The notes beneath the pieces are model-generated. The model made no database searches and had not been told where the DNA came from. It saw only the letters and a program-made list of their open reading frames with translations. This document shows, piece by piece, positions 22,007 to 34,789 of a stretch of DNA of 64,000 bases. How positions within the stretch are numbered: position 1 is the stretch's first letter; each line of letters starts with the position of its first letter. A program made the translations under genes and the position numbers. Source of the stretch: Adenanthera pavonina (taxonomy: Eukaryota; Streptophyta; Magnoliopsida; Fabales; Fabaceae); assembly GCA_026686845.1 (NCBI GenBank), contig JAIVEN010000004.1, forward strand, positions 24,398,827 to 24,462,826, written 5' to 3'.

Positions 22007-24470
22007 TGTAACAACCCTCGTGACATATTTATTGGCATTGTGTACAGAACTGTAGGAAATAAGATGAAGGAAGGTTTAACATGTAGGAAAAAGAACTCCA
22101 TGCTTCGGCAAGAAGTAAGGCCGTGGCGGTGAAAGTGAGTTATAGTGGCATTTTTTGGCTGAAACTGGTGGTGCCATGGCGAGAATCAAGGTTTAAATCT
22201 GAATCATTTCGGATGAATAGAAAAGAAAGAAACGAAGGGAGTGATGGAGAATCAGTGAGGAGCTCTACTAGGGTTCGTGTTTTCTGGCCCTTGGGAGTGT
22301 TTTCTGGCATCCAAGAGCTTGGATCTTGGTTGGTAAGTGATCTCTACTTCTCCCTTTCCATTTTCTTTGGTTTAAACTTGGGTTTTCTCGGTTATAAGTT
22401 AGGATCTTTAGTTTTGGCAAATCCCACAGATTAAAATGGATTAAATAGGGTTAATGGAGTGTGATTTGCTGTTCTTGTTACTTGAGTGTGAGTTTTGAAG
22501 GGAATATGCATGATTTAAGTTTAACCCTAGGTTGTTTTCGGTTAAGGCTCTTGGAAATCCGAAATGTATGGGATTAAGTAGTGTTTGAATGGTCCCTAGG
22601 AACTTAATGATGCACGAAAGTGGTGTTGGAATCTTAGGTTAGGCCTAATTGATTGAATTATGGAATTTGGATATTTGGACTATATGTTAATTAAGGATTT
22701 TATGGTATTGTAAAGGTTGTTTGGTTGCTCGGAGAAGTCAAGTCGTGGGATTAACATTCAAGAAAGCTTGTGGAACAATGTGTGTGGTATTGACAACCTG
22801 AGGTAACTGGGTGTTTGTATTATATATGTACATTACGTTGGTATATATGTGTATATATGCATGTTTCCATTCATACCACAATATGGATGTGTGCGTGTAT
22901 GGTTTGTCTTTATATCATTGTATGTACATGGCTAGACTCACAGGATATGATGAGTATGATGATTATGATGATGATTAGAGATGATGATGTTGATGTGACA
23001 TGACACGATGCATGCATGACATTGTGATACATGATGATGATGATTATATGATGATACGACATCAACATCACCACATAGCATTGTGATATTGTGATATATG
23101 GTGGATTGGTTGGTGATAACGATATGACATACAATGATATGATGATATGATGATATGATATATGATTACGGAGGATAAGGATAGGATCCCTGTCACTAAA
23201 TTCTCTTCTATGGCCAGGGGAGCTAGACTGCAGTGGACTGCACCTTCCCTAAATCACCACCAATTCGAGGTGATCTAGGGGAAGGAGAGCCACGGTTCGA
23301 GCACTAGTGTAACCTTTGGCCGGGTTGTATTAGTGTAACGTGAGCTTGGTAATGTCTCGGAATCAGTCTTCACCGACTGTTGGAAGGGAATCACCTATAT
23401 GAAATGTCCTGTTATGACGACAGCTCATGGTTCCAGTTGTGTATGAAGGAGACATGCATTCCATTTCATATTATATTCATGAGATTGTATGAGTTATATG
23501 TATATATGTGTGTGGTTGTTCCCAGTTACTGAGATATTGTCTCACACCCCTTTCCCATGAGCCAACCATTTGAGGAAGGTTCCGGTACTAGTCTTGAGAA
23601 GATAAGGGAGTAGCATTGGATATGGGAATACTAAGCCTATGTAGTGTATGTTTATTTGGATATGTACTTTGTGCCAAGTAGGATAGATGGTTTGTAACTA
23701 AGTGGTGACATTGATATTGTTGTTGTAATGGTGTTGATGTGGTTGGCATGTTATGGATATGGAATTATGTTGTATGTGCTGTGTATGTTGAGTTGCAGCA
23801 TATGTGAGTCTAAAGGTGGAATTGGGCCTTATCGGTGTATTTTAGGGCCTGTAGCCTATTTTATCAATTGGGGTTCAAGGGGGTCCAATCTCAGAGAAGT
23901 GATTTCTTTGAGGTGAAACCTCTTTGAACAAGTTGGTTAAGTGATTTTGGACCTATGTGAATGGTCCCGGATAGTCAATTTGCCTTTGCTGACAAATAGG
24001 AGTTGTAAGTTTTGAATTTTGGTCAAAAGTTGGCCAAAACGGTGTTGAGTGTCCAAAATCTCCATATGGAGGTGGATAGAAGTGAAATTGGTGTCTATAA
24101 ATAAATTGAGACAAGATTGACTTGTAGGAGTTAGAATTAGGTCAATTGAAGATCGTAGTATAAAGTTATGCGCGTCAGAAGTTTACCCCAGATTTGGAAA
24201 ATTTGCTAGTATAGAAACCAGAAGGAGGGGCCGCGGCGCCAGGAAGCAAGTCGTGACCCTAAATAGAGACAATGGGCGTGAGTTTCTGGGAGGAGATGGA
24301 GCCGCAATGGTACTGTAACGGCCATGGTCTCAACCTAGTTTCTAGTGTTCTTGACGTTTTTCCACTATTCTGAGGTTTTGGAATGTTGTTTTGTGATCTT
24401 TTGGGCTGTGATTGGTTGGTTAGTGAAGTTTTTGGTTAAGTCTGGAGATGTTTGGCAGTAAGGTGTTACA
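22007..24470 (+). mobile_element. Solo LTR, gypsy family related to the 3432-13072 element
   Basis: It starts TGTAACAACCCTCGTGAC and ends AAGGTGTTACA, 2464 bases, and is collinear on the opposite strand with the full element's LTRs: GGCATTGTGT near the start, a TGTCTCA-rich centre and AGTGTCCAAAATCTCCATAT near 24050. Flanks CTTCT (22002-22006) and CTTTT (24471-24475) are a target duplication with one C-to-T change. No internal region follows, so it is a solo LTR formed by recombination. A TATA-like TTTAAAT lies at 22192-22198 and a GTAAGT splice-donor consensus at 22333, as in its relatives. Confidence 0.85.
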
Positions 24471-25455
24471 CTTTTCCTCTCCTCAGCTTCTTATTCTTCA
24501 ATCCACGCATCCAAACCCACAGGCCATCATTGAAGTTGCCTCTATTCACTGTCATCACTCCTCCACTTTCTCACTCACAAATCGCAACTTTGCTCTTCAC
24601 ATATCAACTCATTGTCCCAAACCAGCTCACCTATTTTCTCGTAACTTACCATTGTCAATTATAGCTCCTACACTCTAATCTCTGTCGACTTTTGCTCATA
24701 GCTTCGAGTTCAAATTTGATTTTCTCTGATATTTGAGAAATATACTCTGCTAGAAATTCATTAGACCAATTAATACAATTTTTTGGTAGGAAATTGCTAG
24801 TCATTTGGTTAAGAAATTTGCCAGATTTTGACCATTCCATTTGAAAATTTCATATCTTATGTTATCCTTAACTAATTATGGTCATTTTGGTTTTGTTTTG
24901 AGGCTTGAGGACTTTTCTTCCTATTATCATTAATTATTCATGATTTATCATTATTTTTCCTATTTTATTACTTTCCTAAACATAAAGTCATCACAGATGC
25001 CTTTCTCTTTCTATAAATTTAGTAATAATAAAATAAATTCCTTACAGCAATAAATCATCATATGGATCATTCCAAAATACAAATTCATATATTGCTAATA
25101 ATGTCAAATACACTTTATATCATGTCATGATCCATAATTCTATATACATTGTTCTTAACATGATTTCAAAATAATATCATAACAATAGTACGTACAAGTC
25201 TTCATGGCTTCATCTCTATCTTTCTCTTCTTTATATGGCTTTGACTTACTCATGGTTAAAGATTATGGGGGATAAGATTTGGAAATCTTAATTGTATCAT
25301 TATCTCATTCAAACATTATATTGATTAAGATGTTATAGTAGAGAATTCCCTAAAACCTTTTAGCCTTCCTTTCTTGCCTAGCTTCTCCTCCTCCCATCTC
25401 ATACTCTCTCTTCCTCTTTTCCTTTAGCCTTTGGGATGCCATTAGATGTGATATG
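24471..25455. other. Intergenic stretch between two solo LTRs
   Basis: A C/T-rich, transcript-leader-like part (24471-24690) is followed by AT-rich DNA. Open frames near 24448-24678 have no domain and begin inside the LTR. I see no gene. Confidence 0.4.
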
Positions 25456-25460
25456 TAAGG

Positions 25461-28400
25461 TGTAATGTGTTGAATTAAGAGTTTTGATGATTTCAAACTA
25501 ACATCCAAGAGCTTGGATTGAAGATATCAAAGGAGATCAAAGTGTTTCAAGTGAAGAATTTCTGAGTAATAGCTGCTTGATCTTCTGTAGGATCTTGTGT
25601 TATGTTTAAATGAGGGTAAAAGATTTTGATTTTAAGAAAAAATGTTTTTAAACCTTGATTTTATGATAAATCTTGACTTATTTGAAAAATACCCACAAAC
25701 AGACGAAGTTTGAAAGTTTAAACTGAACTGTCATATTGGAAATTCGAACTTTGCCTTTGGAAATTCGAATTTCGAGCTAAAACTAAATAAATCTGAAAAG
25801 ATGTCTCTCTGTCAGACGAATTTTGGTTTTCCAAAATTTAAATTTTCATCCAAGTCTGAAAGAAGCCTTTTTGTGACAGACGAACTTCACATCTTCAAAA
25901 TTCGAATTTCAGATAAAATGCAGTTTGTGAAAACCAAAGAAATTCGTCTGAAATAATGTTGAAGTTCATCTGAAATCAAGAAGAAATTGAGTTTGAAAAA
26001 CGCTCTCTGACAGACGAACTTTGGCTTTCTAACATTCAAATTTTCATATAAGTCTGAAAGAAGCTTCTTTGTAACAGACGAACTTTAAATCTTCAAAATT
26101 TGAATTTCAAACAAAATGCAATTTGTGAAAACTAAAGAAATTCGTCTGAAACAATATAAAGTTCATCTGAAAGCAAGATTATATTAAGTTTCAAAATTAC
26201 TCTTTGACAAACGAACTTTGAACATTAAAATTCGAATTTTTAGAAGCTATGTTTTTTAGACTGTTCAAATGAAACATTGACATACGAATGACAAAGTCCT
26301 GTAACATTCGAATATTGAAGTTAGTCTGAAAAGAGTCACTCTGACAGACGAACTTCACTCTTTCAAAATTTAAATTTCGAAGAAAGTGAACTACTGTGCC
26401 TTTTGAACGTACTAGGAACAGACGAATTTTGGGTTTCCAAAATTCAAATTTTGAATGCACTGTAGAAAATTGAAAACACTGTTCACACTTAACAGAAAAA
26501 CTTTCTTCTTGAAAATTCGTATGTCACATTGTGAAAATATTTTGTAAGTTTCAAAATTCGAATTTCACTTCATGAATAGACAAACTTCGTGCTGTAAGGT
26601 TGGAAGCTTTAACCTTCGGTTCCTTCAAAATTCGTCTGTTGACCAACCAAAATTCAAATTTCAGTATGTCAGAAGCATTAAATGCGGTTGGTTAACGGAT
26701 AGTTTTTCAGAGTAACCGTTGGATAACTTCCCCCAATGGATAGATTTTGTCTCTAACGGACATTTGAGACCTAAATCTATAAATATAACATCATTTGAAG
26801 TTATGGGTAATGAATCAAACTTGTATATACCGAATTTTTGCCAAATCTTCTCAAAAGCTTTTACCCTCTCAACTTCAATACCTGTACTTCAACCTTCATA
26901 TCTACTCTATTCAAGAGAGTTATATCTTTGTAAACAATCTACTCTTCATCTGGAAGATAGATTTACTTGTGAGGGGAAATCACAAGGGGATTGGAAAGCA
27001 CATTGTAAGAGTGCTTAGAGAGATTGAGAAAGCTCCAGAAAACAGAGCATACTCGTTGTACTGTGGCATTAGCAAGAAGCCCATTGAATTCTTGCTGTAT
27101 AGTGAAAAATCTCAAGAGTTGTCTTGGGGACTGGACGTAGGTCAAGTGGATAGACCGAACCAGGATAAATTACTGAGTCTTCTTCTTCTCATCATTACTT
27201 TTCAGCTTGCTCTGTTTTATACGTTGCTTCCTTTATATTGTGCTATCTTCACCCATTTCACTTTGTGCAGAAAAATTGCAATCTTCCCAATTCACTCCCC
27301 TCTTGGGAAGTCAACCTTGCTAACATAATGACCCTAGTTAATAAATTCTAAAGGACTTAACTGAATGGCACAGGACTGAAGGGAGCAGGATCGGAGGAAA
27401 GGATCAAAATTGAGAAAGAAGGAAAAGTAGGACAAAAAGCATCACACCACAGCGAGGAGTAGTGACACTACGGTGGACGAGCTTCGGTTAGTCTTCAGCC
27501 CAAGTCAATAGACACTGACGTCACGGTGAGTTTAAGTGGCGTAGTAGCATTATTTACGTGATCTATTAAAACCAAAGGTCAAACTAGACACTGAAGAAGA
27601 GGAAAATTGAAGGAAACGAAGGTGCTCTATTAGGTTTCATATTTCCAACCTTGGGGGTTCAATTTCTGGTATTTGGAAGATGAAATCTTGTTAGTAAGCC
27701 ATCCTTTAACTCTTCTTTACATTTCTCTTCAGGTTTTACCGAAGATTTTTCATGGTTTTGGTTAGGGTTCTAATTTAGTTAAGTTTCCACCGATTAAATT
27801 GTATGTAAATGTGTTCTAGAGATGTTGTTGGACATTTCTATGATTTGGATGCTGATTTTACAGTGGTTAAGTGGTATATTTCCTAAACCCTAACCCTTAA
27901 ATGTTGATATCTTTGCGAATCTGAAGTTGTATGAGTATGATTGTGATTCTAAGAGTTGTTTTGGGTATTTTGATGCTTGGGTTGGCTTGAGGCAGCTCTA
28001 CTTCCATTCAAGTTATGATTGAGTTGGTTATTATATATGGTAAATGTTAAGGATTGTGATAGTAATGAGAATTTGATTATGTATAGGTTATGCTATATTA
28101 CTCAATTGAGATCTCTTGGCTCTAGGTCGTGTTCAGGAGCATTGGATTGGTTGTGGTTGCTCCCTTTGGCCTATCGAGGTGTCGAGTGTGTTGGACAATT
28201 AAGGTAATTGAGGTGTTCATTCCTATGTTTTTTTTATGATTTTATATATTTGTATATGGCTAACCCTTTTCATATCATGATATGCATGTCTTATGTCATA
28301 TGTATCACCCTTTCCATATCATGATATGCATTTGATAGAGCATGGTTGTCCTTTTTCATATCATGATATGTGCGGTTGGTTACATGGCTAATAAGTTCTC

Positions 28401-30121
28401 TATCCCTATCTTGACTTATGATGAAAATGGCATGATGATGATAGTGAGTATGATATAAGCATCTATGATGACTATCAATATGAAATGATTATTATGCACC
28501 CCATGATATATTGTGTATGGTCGTAAGGCATGCTAGCACCATTAAGTTTGGCATGTGTTCATATGTTAGCATGCATTGAGCATTGCCAAATGATATACAT
28601 TATTGGGATATATGGTTTGGGTGATGATGCTTTATATACCACGTGATATACCAATCTGCTAAACAGCACATGAGGTCTTATGTTCAGGCGGTGCTGCTTA
28701 TGTTATTCCAGTCACTAAATAGTCATCCTATTGCCAGAAGACTCAGTTGGCTATGAATTGGGATGCACTTTCTTTAAATAATCACTAATTCGGGTGGTTT
28801 AGGGAAAGGAGATCCATAATCAACCTTTAGTGTATTAACCTTTGGCTGAATTAAACCCACTGGAGGGAGAGCTGGGTGGTGACCCCTAAATCAACCGTCA
28901 CGGGTCGTTGGAAGGGGGTTATTGGTCAAGGTTACCTTGTCAAGATAACTAGTTCATGGTTCAAGCCGTATATTGATAATATTTGGGTTTGCATATCATG
29001 CATATCACATTTATGATGAATTATATTTGTTTATTGGTATGAAAGCATGATTAGCATGATTATGTGTATATATGTTTACCTTTGGTTATTGGAATGTATG
29101 TCTCACCCCGTGGCTAACCATTCCATGTGAAGGATATAGTTCTAGCAAGGAAAAGACCAAGGAGGGCTTGGGAAAGGAAGACTAAGAATACTCATGGGTT
29201 TTGGGGATTGTTTCCCTTTTGTTGTTGTTTAGTTGTGTTGTTAGTAAAGTGCCACTTATCCTATTATGTAATGCTATATCTATGATGATGTCTCTATGTA
29301 TCTTGGGGCATGACTAGTGTATGACCCCTTTTTATTCTCTTATATATGCTTGTGTTTAGCCCTCTTGTGCGTTGTTGGGCCTATGGATATGCCTGTAATA
29401 TGATGATTACATATTATGTCTTATACGTGGTATTCACCATTTCAAATCCTAATGTTTGTTATGTTGGACTCAGAGTTAGTGGCTCTAAGTCCCTTTAGTG
29501 ATGTATGTCTTGTTAGTGAGCCTAACGTGGTTTTTGGGTCCTTGATATGCAAAATGGGCATATAGCCTGTTAGTTTGATTTGGGGTTCAAGTGGATCAAA
29601 ACTCGAAGGAATGATTTCTTCAGGATAAAACCTCCTTGGACAGGTTTCCTACATCTTGTGTGACATGTTAGAATGTTCTTAAGTCACCAATTGGCCATTG
29701 GTGGCAAAGTGGGTTCTTTAGTTGTTGGTTTTGGTCAAAAAGTAACTAATTCTGTGTTGAGTGTCCAAAATCTCCGTACACGGGGGTGGGGTGTTTCGAG
29801 GTATGGTTGGTGTCTATGGTTAGAGTAGGAGTAAAGTGACCTGTAGAAGTTGGAATCAAGTCAATTGTAGGTCAAACTTATGCTTATTGAAAGTTCATTA
29901 TGTGTATCAACAATCTGCTAATGTAGGTTTTGTCATTGGCACCGTGATGCCATATCCGTGACCATAGCTCCATGCGTCTTGGGTTCATTCTTATTTTTCT
30001 CCAGAAATGTTCCTCACCGCAACGCTACAAGATATGGCCACAGCGCCATTCCATTTTTCCATCTGCTCTCCCCTATTTCAAAGTATCTTTGGCATTTATG
30101 GGGTTCATGAGTTAAGTAACA
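25461..30121 (+). mobile_element. Gypsy-type solo LTR split by a copia solo LTR
   Basis: Its first seven bases TGTAATG (25461-25467) are separated from the rest (27331-30121, starting ACCCTAG) by the insertion at 25468-27325 and its TAATG duplication. It ends AAGTAACA. Flanking TAAGG at 25456-25460 and 30122-30126 is a perfect 5-base target duplication, which confirms the reconstruction. Without the insert it is about 2.8 kb. It is distantly related to the other gypsy LTRs here: GGAAGGGGGTTAT near 28910, TGTCTCACCCC near 29100 and GAGTGTCCAAAATCTCCGTA near 29758 recur at the same relative places. A splice-donor-like TTAGTAAGC lies at 27691. Confidence 0.8.
25468..27325 (+). mobile_element. 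Solo LTR of a SIRE-like Ty1/copia element
   Basis: It begins TGTTGAATTAAGAG and ends CCTTGCTAACA, 1858 bases, with a perfect TAATG duplication at 25463-25467 and 27326-27330. The tail TCCCAATTCACTCCCCTCTT followed by GGGAAGTC is typical of SIRE/Maximus LTR ends. It is homologous to the LTR of the copia element at 58242 and to the inverted solo LTR at 52265-54127. Between about 25690 and 26700 it is crowded with CAGACGAA/TTCGTCTG and AATTCGAATT words. No coding sequence is present. Confidence 0.9.
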
Positions 30122-30467
30122 TAAGGGGAGGGGGTGTCTTCTACTTATAACTAAACTCATGGAACCTCAACCATTGATCTCTTTTTAAGCCAATAGTCCA
30201 TATCTCTTCATATATCATGCCAAACTAATTCCTAAATTGCAATGTTGCATTTGTCAACTTCTCATGCCATCTTTGCTTGATTTCATCATGGCCATACACC
30301 TATCTTCTTGATGAAATAATGGCCTTACAACTCACTTCTTCTTTTCCCTTCCTTCACCTTCCTTACATGGTGTACACTTCATTGTCAATTGTTCCTTCCT
30401 TGTCTTTAACGCCACCTTTGGGCTCTCTCTAGCCCATGGAAGGCTTCTTGAAACAATTGTACCTTGT

Positions 30468-31192
30468 TGTAATGACTAGGCCTAATTATTTGCTCATAAC
30501 AATTTTTGGCTTATGTTAGGTATTTTGGTCCAATAAAATTTTCTATATATGTAATAGGAGCCTTATTATTTTTAGGCCTAAAAAAATAATTCAAGTCCAT
30601 TAAGAATTGTCTTTAATATTTCTGGGAATAGGAACTGTGTGGTTTGGTCCATTATATAGGAGTTTTATACTTATTGGGCCTCAATAGATTAACTTGACTC
30701 ATTAACCCTTAGGCCTTTATGGACAACCTTTTAGACTTATCAAAAATGTCCAATTATTCCATTATCTTCCTTTATAACTCAATTTCCTTAATTATGCCTT
30801 AATTAATTAATTATGTTAGATAATTCTTATAAATCATTATTTGACCTAACTCCTTTTTTTCTTGAGTTTTTCTATTTAAATTAATAAGGCTCAACATTAA
30901 TGATATAAATTAATTTTCTATAAAAATATTCTAGGGTCTATTTTACTAAATTTTAACTAAAATAAAACTTAAAGAATATTAACTACTAAGGTCCCAACAT
31001 ATTTATAATTAAGTACCAAAATTTTTTGTTCATTACCAATGAGGACCTAAATCGTGAAATAGCATCATCTTAACATTTTTAAAGTCTAATAATCAAATAT
31101 TGTCTCATAGAATTCTCATTCATGCCCTTTTATCAATAATAAATCAAAGATAATAATTTATCTTGTAAAATAGAAAATTTCAGGATATTACA
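30468..31192 (+). mobile_element. LTR-like segment, family unknown
   Basis: It starts TGTAATGACTAGGCC and ends CAGGATATTACA, inverted TGTAAT/ATTACA ends typical of plant gypsy LTRs, 725 bases. The flanks CTTGT and TATAT do not match, so a simple solo-LTR insertion cannot be shown. The interval 30127-30467 before it holds nothing I recognise. It has no coding capacity. Confidence 0.45.
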
Positions 31193-32435
31193 TATATAGG
31201 ATGAGCTGTAAATTTCTTGAGACTTAAATTAAGATGATGGCATGTTCACAGGATCATTTTGGCCAATCAAAATATTTGTATACACTAAAGGACTTAGGTC
31301 CTTCAGCATATTTTAAAAAAATTTCAGATTCTTTCGTTTATTTAACTTTTATAGATCCTTCTCTATGATTTTCCTGTTTTAATTTAGAACACTATGTTAT
31401 GCATATTAGACGCGATCCCAAGCTTATACCATCATTTAGGCGAGGCAAACTATGAAGCAAACTTGGTAACGAATGGAGATGGACTCGTTCGGTAGCTTCC
31501 ACTGAATGAGAATATTTAATATCTGTTTTTTTTTTTTTTGGTTATGTGGCTTTGCTTGTGATTAGTACTTTTTGTTGTGCTATGTGATTTGGCTTAATTA
31601 TTTGAGTAAATTGAATTTAAATTATTTGAAGTTAGAGGGTACAACATTCGTTTATCTCAAGTTTTTCACCATGCACGGATCATTCATTCCAGTTTCTATA
31701 AATTGTAGTGGACATTATTGTCAATGAGACGAGTCTGCACATACTTCGTGCTTGTTTTTTCCTTTGATTGAGGTCAATGATTGCAGAGTATTCAAAGTCA
31801 ATAATAGTGTGATGTGACTCACCTCAAATTTTGTGTAATAAATGCGGAAATGTGTCAAGTTATAAGCATAGAGCATGTGACACAATAAAATGATCACTGT
31901 GTATGATACAGATTTTTCTATCTTTCTAATGCGACATATACAATCGTTTATGTGACTATAGTTAGAGGATTTAGATGGCTCCACAAGAATATTAGACCTC
32001 GGAAACCAATAGATCGTTCGGTATGTAGAATATAATATATTAGAAAGCAAACTAGAAAAAAAATATTATTTTGTGAATCAGAAATGTCCTTTAAACTCTT
32101 GGATATAAATAAATAATACAAATAGATAATTACTATTATATATGGATTTGAATGTAACAATTTATGCAACAACAACTATTCACATTCTCAAATTTAATTT
32201 ACCAAAATATATAATCCCAAGGGGTTATGTATTTTTCTATGTGCAAGAGCTAAATCAATGATCGATTCAAAGTCAACTCGCCATGTCAAAGGAGAAAATG
32301 TGTGAACTAGCTACTAATATTACCATATAATATCATTAGCGACATAGTTACTTGTTTACATGACTTTATTTCTTTGTTATACAACTAGAAGTAAAAGGTA
32401 TTTAATACATGATTTCATTAATAACAAAAGCAGCA
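31193..32435. other. AT-rich intergenic stretch
   Basis: No gene is recognised. Open frames near 31721-32175 on the minus strand lack a domain and have ordinary intergenic composition. Confidence 0.4.
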
Positions 32436-32920
32436 AAAGTATATATTAAGTTTCATTTTGATCCCTTAACTTTATTTTATTTCTTTTTAATTCTTTAATT
32501 TTTAAAATATAATCAAAAGTTTTCTCATTACTAGCACCGTAATTATGTTAACAAAAATACTAATAAAGCTTTATTCAACATTAATATGTCAATTTTTACT
32601 GCTAAGTCATCAATATTTCTCATTAATATTGAAAAATTAAAAATAAATAATTATAAATAATAAAATTCTAGCTAATATATTAATGAGAAATATTAATATA
32701 TTAATATTTAAATAGATAAAAATAAGTTGGATAAATATATAAGTATTTAGAAAATATTTTGTCAGTATTTGAAAATGATTTATTAATATTTTCTACTAAT
32801 ACAATTAACCGTGTTAATGATAGAAAAAATTTTAATTATATTTTAAAAGTTAAAAAAAATAAAATTAAAGAACTAAAATAAAACATAATATAAAATTAAT
32901 GGATTAAAAATATATTTTTA
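32436..32920. mobile_element. Long inverted-repeat MITE, imperfect
   Basis: The left arm (TTTCATTTTGATCCCTTAAC, then AATTTTTAAAATATAATC and GCACCGTAATTATGTTAAC) recurs inverted in the right arm (GGTTAATTG..., TATATTTTAAAAGTT, AATTAATGGATTAAAAATAT). The arms are roughly 120 bases, and the ends and target duplication are not sharp. The long imperfect arms suggest a foldback or Mutator-like MITE. Confidence 0.45.
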
Positions 32921-33007
32921 TCTAACCAAAACAAAGTCCGTCTGTTTTCACTTTGAATTTGTGAACTTTTACTTGGTCTAAAAATAATAAAAAAAGTATT
33001 AAAAAAG

Positions 33008-33130
33008 GTACAATCATTGTCATCTTAAGATGGACAAAGTAGTATGCTAATAAACATTATAAGAAAATAATAAAAAGTACAATCATCGTTATCTTAAAAT
33101 GGACAAAGTAGCATGCTAGTAAACACTAAA
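33008..33130 (+). repeat. Tandem duplication, 69-base unit
   Basis: GTACAATCATTGTCATCTTA at 33008 recurs at 33077 with a few changes and continues for about 52 bases before diverging at the start of the small CACTA-like element. Confidence 0.75.
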
Positions 33131-33331
33131 AAAAAACTGAAAATTTTTGTAATGGAATTAGTAAAAGTTACAGTGAATTTTGGCTGTATGGCAGATTTAT
33201 CCATACTTATTAGCTCATCGCAAAATTTTTTGTGATAGATTTGTGAAATTTTAATCATAAAATCCGTCACATAAGTATTGCAATGGCAGTTTTTCTATTT
33301 TCCATTGTAACTTTCCAGTTTTCTTATAGTG
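33124..33331 (+). mobile_element. Short CACTA-like MITE
   Basis: The ends CACTAAAAAAAAACTG and CAGTTTTCTTATAGTG are inverted, followed inside by ATTTTTGTAATGG and CCATTGTAAC. AAA flanks on both sides fit a 3-base duplication, though AAA is weak evidence in this composition. It is 208 bases and non-coding. Confidence 0.55.
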
Positions 33332-33976
33332 AAAATAAATATACTTGGTAAGTCCTAATTGAGAGTAGGTTTGGAAAATAAATTGAATAGCAATTGTTTT
33401 CATTAAAATTATGTAAGTTACATTGTTTATAATAAGGCATGACATAGAAGCTTAAATTTTAGATTATAATTATGCAACTAGAACAATGCATGCTTTAGTG
33501 TTCACATTAATTTGCCATTAGTCAAATTTGACATATGACCACTTGTCTAATGACGAATAATTTTTTCTCATTAAGCTGGAGCAGGTCCTAAGATACAGAG
33601 AAGTCAATTTACATAATAGTCCGACTTTTGATGCATGCACACTCTTCAAATCATCTGCAAATCAAACTAAAATATTTTTTTTATTTTTTTACAAGATTTA
33701 AAAATAAAAACACTTTTTTTTCTCTATATATATATAGAGAGAAATAGGCACATACAGATCTGTAGTGTTCTCTAAAGAAGTCAATTTTTACATGATACAC
33801 GAAGTCATCAAACAAGAGGACTAATTATTGTATAATTAAACATAAAATTTTGAGGCTATTACAAGGTTCAGAATTATCACAACTTAATGTACACATTCTA
33901 AGTACTCTCTGGTATTCAAATGGGTCATTTTTGGAAGCCATGATCACGAACTTAGTGAAATCTATGGCAGACAGCA
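33332..33976. other. AT-rich intergenic stretch, 3' flank of peptide gene 4
   Basis: A short perfect hairpin of TCTCTATATATATATAGAGA lies near 33720-33739. No gene is recognised. The presumed 3' untranslated region of the minus-strand gene ending at 33977 lies here. Confidence 0.4.
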
Positions 33977-34697
33977 TCAGAAGTTATGTCCCCTCGGGAG
34001 GTCTCTTAATGTAACCGTTGAAGCTGAAAAGAATACAAATCAACAAACGTTATTATCCAAAAATTTTAAGCTCCCAAAACTGAAAATTAATCAAACTAGT
34101 AATCGTAACTCGTATTAAACAAATTTATCATTATTATTTTTTAAAATCACGGCTAGGAAAATAAAAAAAAAATGAACTTCCAGGTTTCAACAGACCTTCG
34201 AAAATAGGAGCTTGAAAAGATTGAATTAATTCTGCAATATATATAAATTTAAGCCTTCACAGAACAAAAACTTGATTAACTTTTAGCTTTTAACTAATGT
34301 TTCTTTTTAAAATAGACTAGTCATTAAACTAGTTAAAACAAAGATTCAAACTTTATCAGTTTTGTGATTCTTAATTGGTTTTTGTCAGCTTTTTTTTCAG
34401 TTCTCTAAGTTTTCGTATATTCAAAACTAGACTAAGGTTTGGTTTGTTGGTTCCATCGATCGGTCAAACTAGTTGATCCGATCAGCTAGTTTTCATTTGC
34501 ATACAACTGAATTAAAAAAATCAAATCTTTCTATTCGTAGGCTTGAAATAAATTTCACGAAGAAACAGAGTTTTCAACTTACTGGACATTGGTCCCCGGG
34601 GCTTATGAGTCCTGCTCTCAGCAGAAGGCTTCGCGAGTATGAGAACGATGAAGAAGAGCAATACCAGCAAGGAAGCAATGAAAAACAGTAAAAGCAT
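33977..34697 (-). CDS. Small secreted peptide precursor, member 4 (two exons)
   Basis: This is the best-preserved member of the unrecognised family. Exon 1 is 34697-34583; an upstream in-frame TGA makes this ATG the first possible start. It encodes MLLLFFIASLLVLLFFIVLI then LAKPSAESRTHKPRGPMS, a strong signal peptide followed by a basic spacer with a KPRGP element. The intron (34582-34024) is 559 bases with donor GTAAGT and a clear pyrimidine tract before CAG. Exon 2 (34023-33977, 47 bases, phase 1) encodes TVTLRDLPRGHNF-stop at its end. The product is 53 residues. Phase, exon 2 length and the D-x-PRGHN-aromatic end all match member 1 although the rest differs strongly. That is the pattern of a peptide hormone precursor in which only the mature C-terminal peptide is conserved. 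Function is inferred. Confidence 0.65.
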
Positions 34698-34780
34698 CTT
34701 GAAATTAAGCAGATATAGTTTCTTTCCTTTCTCGTACTTTCAAGCATACATGCATGTTGTTGTTCAGGTCCATAATGGCA

Positions 34781-34788
34781 TATTTATA
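34781..34788 (-). promoter_or_regulatory. Candidate TATA box of peptide gene 4
   Basis: The minus strand reads CTATAAATA here, a good plant TATA box about 85 bases upstream of the ATG at 34697. Confidence 0.5.
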
Positions 34789-34789
34789 G

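Noticed and set aside
22123..22434. 103-codon frame in the solo LTR, partly similar to 104-codon frames at 5534-5848 and 12754-13068
   Set aside because: The similarity follows from LTR homology. No recognisable domain, and the frame is not kept in the LTR at 36338-38756.
24448..24678. Two overlapping frames of 70-76 codons
   Set aside because: They start inside the solo LTR and run across its boundary, and have no domain.
31396..31455. Exon-like text with R-R-G-K-L-stop after a TTTAG acceptor, considered as another peptide exon
   Set aside because: No PRG-H-N motif, wrong length for exon 2, and no exon 1 upstream.
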